Shown here piece after piece: positions 34,101-41,500 of a stretch of DNA of 64,000 nucleotides. Numbering within the stretch: position 1 is the stretch's first letter; each line of letters starts with the position of its first letter. A program made the translations under genes and the position numbers. Origin of the DNA: Branchiostoma floridae. Taxonomy: Eukaryota > Chordata > Leptocardii > Amphioxiformes > Branchiostomatidae. Where the stretch lies: assembly GCF_000003815.2 (NCBI RefSeq), contig NC_049981.1, positions 30,386,760 to 30,450,759 on the forward strand, in the 5' to 3' direction. Below the pieces are notes generated by a model. The model was not told the DNA's origin and searched no databases. It saw nothing but the letters and a program-made list of their open reading frames with translations.

Positions 34101-37100
34101 AAAATGCATGCATGATAGCATGCCATATTATGACCGTGTACTATTTAGTACATCTACTGGCTCAACATAGGTAAGTATACAACTTCTTAGGAAATATGGA
34201 TACAGTACATTTGATTATAACAATACAAGTGCTAATACTAACTTATCGGTGACCTCTTTATAACGAGGCCATACAGCCGTCTCATCACAAAAGTACCTGT
34301 GACTTATGGCGGAAGAGAAGGGTCTACTGTACTTTTAATTCTACTAAATTCAATAATTCAATAAAATCACATTGATCATTTATCTGTGTCCATTCTTAGG
34401 GCTAACCCAAGTCACTTCCTCGTCACAATTTTTACACGTTGTGGAGGCTTCTGTAGCTTCTTGACACAAACATAGTTCGACGTTCCACAGTTGTCGCAAC
34501 GGGCGCGTAGCGACCGCTCCATTAGCGCGAGCGCAGTACCATTGAAAGTGTAAAACTTCATCTCTACAGTACAGTCCCTCCGCTTTTTGATCATCCAACT
34601 TTCAAAGTTAATTATATTCAAGCTGATCGATCTAGACGTACGGAAGAACTCAAATGCGCTTGGATTGAGTGTAGGACATTTACATGAAACTAGATGGCTA
34701 CAAGAGGTGCAATTAGCCCGTAACTAGGCTGCCATTGGTCTTCCCTAGCTGGCCCACAGCTTTGGAACTGTCTGTGTTGGCTATCTGTTGGATGGGACAG
34801 AATTTTGTTCATGAAAGGCACAAGCAAAGTACAGTGATTAGCTACATGTGCATGTATGAACATGTATGAACCTCACTCTCCATATTGAGTGTAGTACAAG
34901 TTAGTGTAATGTAGAACGTGTACAGTACATGTACAGGTACATACCTCCCTCTCCATGTTCTGAGTGTAGTACTCCTTGTTGACATCAGACTTGGGGACAT
35001 CGTCCTTCAGCTGCAAGGCACGATCACGAACCTCCACTGGCAAACCTGTACAACATGGGCATGAGTGTTGATTAACTAGCTGCTACTGGAAGACCCACAA
35101 GCCACATAGATGTTATAGTCTAACTAAGATGTACTAATATTGCTGACAAGTTTGTCTGAAGTTATTACAGTGCTGAAAACTAACTAAAAAACCTACCCAA
35201 ACCAATTCAACCAATATGCAAGATAATAGTTACTCAAGCAACTAGATAGATTTTGAAAGCAACCAGACGTTTCAGGTAGCATCCTCTACCTTTTATTGGT
35301 GACTTAATAAATGGACTGGTCTAAAGCTGAATGATGTTCCTGATACTCCTGATCTCCAACTGCATCTCTTCAGGGTCACTAACGAAAACCACTGGATAGT
35401 AGTTGAAACATCTGACCGTTTCCAAAAACATATCCAGTTGCTTGAGTAACCACTTTTTGGCATGTCTTATTACCAGGATATCTAACCTACATCAACGTAC
35501 AACCTTGTAAATGTATCCTCAACCTGCATGTACACCCCGGATGCGAAACATTCAACAACGATTCAACCAATACAGGCTTTGCATTTGACGTCACCTGCAC
35601 CATGTTGGATTACAACGTACGTCTGTAAACCACACAAGGATGCACTGTTTAATTACCTGCAAACATGATCGTTGGAGGATTAAAATTATAATAAGTATGA
35701 TGTCAATGAAAAGCCTGTATAGCACTGAAGCCCAGGGATAAACAAGTCCACTAGCCCTATTGTCCAGGGCAAGTGAAATTGCTGTTCGGGCAAGTGCATG
35801 TCCTACTTCACTTGTCCGATCGGGCAAGTAAGATTTTTCCATTGATTTTAGTGCAATTTTGATATACTTGTTACCTTTTACAGTCATGACATCAAGCAAT
35901 TGTCTACAGAGAATTCCATTGCTGGAAGTGAAAATGCATATACCAGTAACAGTGACATTTGAATTTTGGGCAAGTGAAAAATTGGTTCGGGCAAGTACAT
36001 TTTTTATGTGCTTGCCCGATAGGACAAGTGGATTTTAGAAAACTTGTTCAACCCTGAAGCCACTTTACTGTCAGCAGCCCCAGACACCCACCATACTCCA
36101 GGTCCAGCAGGCAGGTCTGACAGACGTTCTTCAGTTTGCTGCACGTCTGACACACCTCCGTCTTCTTAAACCTCATCCTCGCTCCCGGACACCACCGGAA
36201 CACTGTGAAGGGGCGCTGGCAGATCTGTGGGAGGCAAGGAACAGACAAATCTGTTAAAGCCATAGTTCCATTCCCCTCCCTCTATTTGAGGCTCTAATTG
36301 AGTACTAGAAGAGTATGACACAATGACCAACTTCAGCTTGCAGGGCAATTGTCAGTTGGAGTTGATCAATCAGACTGGTGATCTTAAAAACTTTTTGAAA
36401 AATCAAGCTAGTGTTAGTGAAATTTTCAATTCAATACCCAATTTTTAAACAATGTACTAAAGAAGTTCACATACCTTGCATTCTTTTCCAAATTTCTCCT
36501 TTGTCTGCAGAAGTGGAAGAGATATTTCAGAATTCAATCATGAATGTGTCTGTTCTTGTAAATTGTAATACTTTCAATAGCATTCAATATAGTTTTATTA
36601 TTGTTGGTAAAAACAGCTATCTATACATGTACAAATCTAGTGATATCATTTCTAAATGTTTGATCAATTTTGATTGAACTACTAGTATATCATTTTGGAC
36701 AGTTTTACTTAACGGGTTTGTGGTTCGGCTTCATTCAAATTAGACTGAGTAACTTAAGTCGTAAGTATAATTTCTCCAAGCAGATGTTGCGAAGACTAAA
36801 TCTTTATGTTGTGGATCATTCAAGTTACTTACCATCCGTATGTAAGGGTTATCTCCTAAGCATGTCTGGCACAGAATTGGGAACTCCTGGAGGTGGAAAG
36901 AAATCGCAAACACGTCAGGAAAGAAATAACCTTGTTCTATCGTCGTTTCAGACAGCATGCGTCTGGAAAATTTCACTAATTACTCTTCCAAATATTCCTT
37001 ATCTGAGTGAAATCCAAGGAAACCACTTAGATATCTACATCATTATTTATAAATTATTCTATGGATTATTTTCTGGCAGTGTAATCAAAGAGGTTGAAGC

Positions 37101-37357
37101 AACCTCCTTGAGTTATAAGGCATAATTTTTGCAACATGCGATTTTGTGAGACAGTGAAGCTTGGCGTGCGTGACTGCTCTAAAACATAGGCCACTCCACG
37201 ACGCTTGCCCCAGTTGAAGCCAAAATAACCACAGGAATAGATACCCTGGTACTTAAACTATGGATTACTGTACTTGAAAATGTTTCACGAGACTTAAACT
37301 TACCGAATCTTCCCAGTTTTGCCGGTTGTATGTGTTTGCACCCAAGGAAGTCGCCAT
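25194..37357 (-). CDS. RBM22: RBM22, pre-mRNA-splicing factor (CCCH zinc finger + RRM)
   Basis: Eleven coding exons on the minus strand: 37357-37304, 36886-36833, 36504-36475, 36224-36092, 35045-34945, 29316-29144, 28728-28528, 28078-27923, 27371-27280, 26614-26462, 25411-25194. All are GT/AG with closing phases, giving 454 residues (human 420). It starts [17 protein letters not shown], as in the vertebrate protein. The N-terminal Cys-rich module ([29 protein letters not shown]) is followed by a CCCH finger C165-x7-C173-x5-C179-x3-H183. An RRM follows at about 232-302 ([18 protein letters not shown]), then a Pro-rich tail ending in [12 protein letters not shown] and a short Gln/Pro extension. 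RBM22 contacts U6 snRNA and pre-mRNA in the Prp19-related part of the activated spliceosome, in the nucleus. Exon 3 is only 30 nt. Intron 5 (5.6 kb) is enlarged by mobile elements and by partial copies of exon 6. The gene is head-to-head with the DPY30-motif gene. Confidence 0.97.
25428..25600 (+). mobile_element. tRNA-derived SINE in RBM22 intron 10
   Basis: A B-box-like GGGTTCAAACCCC (about 25453) follows a short tRNA-like stretch. Next comes a region resembling widespread metazoan SINE cores (GTTGTTGTCGTTGGAAAAGG, then TTTACACCTATTTCC and TTAGGTACC). The A box is weak and the element is degraded. Confidence 0.5.
25735..25885 (+). mobile_element. Second degraded tRNA-derived SINE
   Basis: Contains a B-box-like ACTTCGAATCCCG (about 25782). 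A SINE-like tail (AAAGGGCTGCAGTCC, then GGAAGGGACGTTAAG) follows. It lies between the other SINE and the hAT-like MITE in RBM22 intron 10. Confidence 0.5.
25942..26362. mobile_element. hAT-like MITE copy 2 (421 bp, perfect 8-bp target duplication)
   Basis: The ends TAGGGCTGGGTATCGGTAC and GTACCGGTACCCACCCCTA are flanked by GTACATAG on both sides (25934-25941 and 26363-26370). The interior is highly similar to copy 1, including repeated CCGGACCTG phrases and GTTTTGGCGCTTG. It sits in RBM22 intron 10. Confidence 0.9.
26690..27270. other. RBM22 intron 9 interior
   Basis: Non-coding; no element with clear ends was recognised. Confidence 0.4.
28925..29060. mobile_element. Foldback MITE, left half only
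   Basis: AATGAAGGTTAGACATCCAG, then AGTTACTCAAGCAACTGGAT and TTTGGAAACAGTGAGAC. This matches the left arm of the complete element at 35190-35495. It lies in RBM22 intron 6. Confidence 0.65.
29317..30590. other. RBM22 intron 5, proximal part
   Basis: AT-rich and non-coding. It contains one instance of a recurring motif GGTAACGTAAATTA (29942), listed with the group at 32361. No exon seen. Confidence 0.4.
30715..30813. repeat. Three consecutive near-perfect hairpins
   Basis: Hairpin 1: arms AATCGACACCGG / CCGGTGTCGATT (30715-30740), spacer CA. Hairpin 2: arms GCATCGACACTGG / CCAGTGTCGATGC (30742-30769), spacer CA. Hairpin 3: arms ATAAAACCACC / GGTGGTTTTAT (30772-30813), 20-bp spacer TCGTTCGCTTCGCTCACATC. 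The first two are related to each other. They are probably the sub-terminal part of a mobile element, but no outer ends were defined. Confidence 0.7.
31724..32180 (+). mobile_element. TRIM: 457-bp miniature LTR retrotransposon with tRNA-like LTRs
   Basis: LTR 1 (31724-31900, 177 bp) and LTR 2 (32005-32180, 176 bp) both begin TGTAACAGTGG and end ATTTCTACA; they are clearly related but diverged. The 104-bp interior begins just after LTR 1 with a TGG-led primer-binding-like sequence (ATGGTTCCTACGCCGG). It ends with a polypurine tract (AAAAGAAAAGGGGGAG) just before LTR 2. The flanks are TTCC at 31720-31723 and 32181-32184, a 4-bp target duplication. Each LTR contains a tRNA-like segment (31785-31856; 32062-32138) with an A-box-like GTGGTTAGCACG (LTR 1) and the B box GGTTCGAATCC. 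No coding capacity, so it depended on proteins from another element. It sits in RBM22 intron 5. Confidence 0.8.
32361..32740. repeat. Recurring motif GGTAACGTAAATTATA
   Basis: The 16-mer occurs at 32361, 32378, 32533 and 32722, with a partial match at 29942 (GGTAACGTAAATTA). The intervening sequence is not itself a clear tandem repeat. Function unknown. Confidence 0.6.
33125..33557 (-). repeat. Three partial copies of RBM22 exon 6 (5' end plus acceptor)
   Basis: On the minus strand, fragments start after an intact CAG acceptor at 33182, 33300 and 33557. Each repeats the first 45-58 bp of exon 6 (ATAGCCAACACAGACGGCT...). Each also carries the intron lead (AACAAAACTCTGTCC-like). Spacing is 118 and 257 bp. 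Exon similarity stops before the CCCH finger, and no donor is included. Confidence 0.85.
34380..34621 (-). pseudogene. Possible zinc-ribbon gene relic (frame broken)
   Basis: Two overlapping minus-strand frames each carry one Cys-x2-Cys pair (CDNCG in one frame, CKNCDEE in the other), about 25 codons apart. This suggests a small zinc-ribbon protein whose frame has been broken. Introns are not evident, so it may be a retrocopy or a mobile-element remnant inside RBM22 intron 5. The family is not recognised. Confidence 0.25.
34736..34784 (-). repeat. Fourth partial copy of RBM22 exon 6
   Basis: After a CAG acceptor (exon-like edge at 34784) the minus strand repeats ATAGCCAACACAGACAGTT and about 30 further bases of exon 6, more diverged than the copies at 33.1-33.6 kb. 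It lies only 160 bp from the real exon 5. Confidence 0.8.
35190..35495. mobile_element. Foldback MITE, complete copy, about 300 bp
   Basis: The left arm (AGTTACTCAAGCAACTAGAT, then GACGTTTCAGGTAGCATCC) is mirrored by the right arm (TGAAACATCTGACCGTTTCC, then ATCCAGTTGCTTGAGTAAC, and CAGGATATCTAACCT). Partial copies lie at 20712-20768, 28925-29060, 40672-40803, 46268-46455, 55407-55450 and 60301-60385. Non-coding; in RBM22 intron 4. Confidence 0.75.
35760..36050. repeat. Dispersed 'GGGCAAGT' repeat
   Basis: The inverted phrases TCGGGCAAGTGCATG, CTTGTCCGATCGGGCAAG and TGCTTGCCCGATAGGAC occur at both ends and centre. It is related to 2070-2420. Non-coding, in RBM22 intron 4, ending about 40 bp before exon 4. 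Confidence 0.5.
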
Positions 37358-37723
37358 CTTGATGACGCCAGGCCTAGCAAACCAGGCTTGGGCTTGCGCA
37401 GTAGGGACCTTCGTAACTTATAACCTTTGACCCAAGGCAAGTAACACAGCAAAGATTTCGGCCAAAATTTTGCAAATTTCTAAATATTTTAGTATGTTCT
37501 TTATAAAAATTATGAAAAAAGTACACACGGTATCGTATAAAATACATAATGTCTAAATTTATCTTTTAGAATATTCCCACCATGCAACACAAATCTGACC
37601 TTTAACCTCCAAATCAACTGGTCCAAACAAGTCCTTAGCAACCACAACGCCACTTCTTCGGACGATTCAAGGCGATTTAACAGGTCAAAATTCACATTTC
37701 TGACGGACCGACTGGCTTCCCTG
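37358..37723. promoter_or_regulatory. Bidirectional promoter region, RBM22 / DPY30-motif gene
   Basis: RBM22 starts at 37357 on the minus strand. On the plus strand an unspliced-looking stretch ends at a consensus donor CCCTG|GTAAGTG (exon edge 37723), fitting a 5' non-coding exon of the DPY30-motif gene that would join the acceptor at 38570. The two transcription starts must lie within a few hundred bases. Confidence 0.5.
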
Positions 37724-38426
37724 GTAAGTGCTACACCATAGAAAATACAATTATGTCGTTGGCTTTTTAAACTTCCAGAAATCTTTGTTTTGGTGGAAAT
37801 AAATTTACTGTCATATGCTGAAACTAGTGAAAAAGAATGATTTTCCCATAATTTCTTGTTTTGCAGATAGAGATTGATAGTTGGAATAAGAGGGAATTTT
37901 ATTCACATAGACTTCCTCTTTCTGCTTCGGTCTGTATGTAAGGCTGCTGAATTAGCAACTTCCCATTATATTACGTATTAGATTATAGCAAGCTATATCC
38001 AACAAAATTGCACAAATTTTGTACATTATATTCTCCCGTTTTTCTCACCTTGACAATTTGTATGCATTATAGCCTGAATGATGTCAACAAAAACCTCACA
38101 CTTAGATTGTATGCTATATTGTATGATGCCCAAGTAGTCTGTGCCACAATATGTAGGCTACTGAATATTGCATTTGATTTGAGACACAAGCAAACAAGCA
38201 ATATCAGAGGGCATTCTGGCTAGCCTGGTATCCAGCCATATTATAGCTCTCGTGTCTCTTCTGTCCTCTCCGTATTTGCAGAAAGGACAGAAGAGACTGG
38301 ATACCTGGCTAAGTTCTGGCACTTTGACAGTTCACCCCTTGCAGTCAGGACAGAATTATCTGCACACTCACGCACTGAATGGCGAACAAACAATAGGTTC
38401 TATAACTCAGCCCATCTCTCCCCCAG

Positions 38427-38491
38427 GTTGTTGATGGTCACTGGGCGCACTGAACACTGAGTACCTAAAGACACACCTGGGCTCCTGCATT
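38427..38491 (+). repeat. Partial copy of the first coding exon of the DPY30-motif gene
   Basis: After its own CCCCCAG acceptor, 65 bp repeat the start of the exon at 38571 (GTTGTTGATGGT, then GTACCTAAAGACACACC and CTCCTGCAT). A small deletion and substitutions destroy the ATGGACACAG start. It lies 144 bp upstream of the real acceptor. Confidence 0.8.
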
Positions 38492-38598
38492 ACTACGTGT
38501 TATCTGCGTAGACAAACAAAAAATTAACAAACAAACAAATAAATAAGTACACTGTACATTTCTTCCCCAGGTTGTTGATGGTGCGATCACTGGGAGCG

Positions 38599-41500
38599 AT
38601 GGACACAGAGTACCTAAAGACACACCTGGGGTCCTGCATGACAGAGTGTTTAGCGGAGGTGGCAGAGAAGAGACCGCTGGATCCCATAGAGTTCATCGCA
38701 CACTGGCTCTACAAGTACAAGCAGAATGAGGCATACCTCAAACAGGTAGGGATCCCGTCTGTAGTCCATAATTCAATCATTATAATCTTTTGGGGGTCAG
38801 CACAAGTAGTAGTCAGACTTTTGTCAGTTTTGACCAGTCAACTTGGACCAACATCATGAATGCTAGGTTAGGGTTAGGACTCAACCTGGGTTAGGGTTAG
38901 GGTTAGTGTTAGTGTTAGTGTTAGGGATATATAGGCCTCTTCACATTTTGAATGTTCTTAACAGACTGGAGATGTTACTGTAAATGCAGAAATGTTGGTG
39001 GATTAGTATTCGCGGTTTTCGCGGTGACCACTTCACCGCGAACTTAAAACCACAGCGAACATTTTTATATTATGATATTAGGCCACACCAATTTAATTTC
39101 TTGGTTCACGGATTTTTTCATAAAAAATATGGAGCGAGAGGGCGAAATAAAAATAAAAATTGTAAAATGGTTGGGGTAAAGGTAAGGGCTAATCCAAAAC
39201 ATAAAGAATAAAAAGTTTTCAGCTTGAAAAAAGTACAAAAACACTATTACTGTACAGTAACAACACCTGTTCATTGAAAATTACAAAAGTAGTGTCAGTT
39301 TTTATGTTTGCTACACCAGAAAGTTGGTGAATGGTTTCATTAATGGTGAAAATTTGATGAGTGGTAATTTTTATTTTTATTTTTTTTCCAAAAAATAGGA
39401 GCGAGCGAATCCGTGAACCAAGAAATTGAATTGGTGTGGCCTTAGACTGCAGTCTATGGTGTTACCGCGAAATTAAAACCACCACGAAAAGTCCTTTTCC
39501 CTACTACTGCAAAATTAAATCCCCGCGAGCTTAAATGCATTTACAGTACTTCAAATGTTACTTCAAGATGTTAAAAGAATGTGGAACTGCATTCCAATCT
39601 CTTTTTCTTGGACATTTCCTTGGACCATGATTCTTGAAGTTATCTTGTCAGAACAAAACTTGTAGCTTTTGCTGCACATACATGTGTCGCCTTGTTGGGT
39701 TTTCATGTATACGTTATGGTCACAGATACATTTGTACTTTGCCTCTCTTGTTGCATAGAACAGGCCATAGTGCAGCATAGACCACTAGTAGTAATCTGCA
39801 TTATATGTGATCTGTCTATTGCTTGATGCAATCTGGATTCATCTCTAGTATGTAGATACTTTGTACAAGCAGGAACTATATATAGATCTATTTGTCTTTT
39901 AAAACTTTCTGCTTCCCATCATGGCTTCATTTCATGTATATAGATACTTAATGTACAAGCATGAACTCTGTAATCTATTTGTCTTTTAATCCTTGTCCCC
40001 ATCATCTGATGTAGCAATATCTATTTGCCTTTTAACACTTTCTGCCTCCCTGCATTTCTTCTGGCCTGGACTCCATTGTAGCAGGTACTGACAGCTTATT
40101 TCTTCAGTTGTGCTCTTTTCACTAATGACCTTGATGTAGTCATCAGCTAAGATGGTCCTTCTGTATGAATAACACTTAATGATGCTTCCTAATTCATCAT
40201 ACCCAACAACAACTGTTGCTTGTAGTTGTAGTAGCTACTTAGTAGTTTTGTGTTTGTTTAAATTTATTTTTTGCTTTGTGTTGTGACCATTGATGAAAAT
40301 GTGACTTGTTCATGACAACTACTGTATTAATTTTTTATATAGAAAGTTCAACTATTTATGAATTTTTGTTATATGAGTTATTCAATGTGGTCAAGATTCT
40401 GAAGTTTGTCTATTAGTCTACAAGTACAAGACATCATTTGTGCATTGTTCTCTTGCTTAGTCATTGTTCCTGACCTTGGATATGATGTTTAAAAAAAGGG
40501 CTAATGTCATGGAGACTAGGATAAGCAAACAAACAAACAAATTGATTCATTAATATCAACCTTATGTCTTGACTATGTCTCTTTTTTGTTTCCAATTAGG
40601 CTATTGAGAATGTGTCTTAACACCATTTTCATATCAAAACATTTCTGGTAAAACATTGCTGCTCAAAAGATCTCAATAGTGTTACTGAAGTAAGGTAGTG
40701 GATACTACCTGAAATATCTGACCATTTCCAAGTTCTATGCAGTTGCATGACTTACTCTTATCTTGGCTATCTTTTTACCTGGATGTCTAACCTTCATCGC
40801 GGATACAAATTTATGATTTCAGGAGGATGAGAAGGCAGAGCAGCTTGCTACAGAACGGGAGGAGGCGGCAAGAGAGATGGAGAGACAGGAGAAGATGAGA
40901 GAGGAGGCTGACAGGATACTGAGGGAGGAGGAGGAGAAGAAGAGGGTAAGCATGGATGGATGGAAGGAAGGAGTGATGGGATAGAGGGAGGGAGGGAGGA
41001 AGGAAGCTTGAGAGATGAGAGGAAGGAGAAGATGAGAGAGGAGGCTGACAGGATACTGAGGGAGGAGGAGGAGGAGAAGAAGAGGGTAAAGATGGCTGGC
41101 TGTCTGGATGAATGGATGGATGGATGGAAGAATGGAGTGATGGGATAGAGGGATGGAGTGATGGGATAGAGGGAAGGATAGAGGGGAGGGAGGGAGGAAG
41201 CACAAGAGATGGAGAGACAGGAGAAGATGAGGGAGGAGGCTGACAGGATACTGAGAGAGGAGGAGGAGAAGAAAAGGGTAAGGATGGATAGATGGATGGA
41301 AGGATGGAGCGATGGGATAGAGGGAGGGAGGGAGGAAGTATGAGAGATGAGAGGCAGGAGAAGATGAGAGAGGAGGCTGACAGGATACTGAGGGAGGAGG
41401 AAGAGAAGAAAAGGGTAAGGATGGATAGATGGATGAAGTGTGAGATAGAGGGAGGGAGGGAGGAAGCATGAGGGAAGGAGACACTGGAGAAAATGACGGA

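Noticed and set aside
33711-34115. 134-codon plus-strand frame in RBM22 intron 5
   Set aside because: AT-rich composition, no splice context and no recognisable motif.
38872-38932. Telomere
   Set aside because: Only about 60 bp of imperfect TTAGGG inside an intron with genes on both sides.
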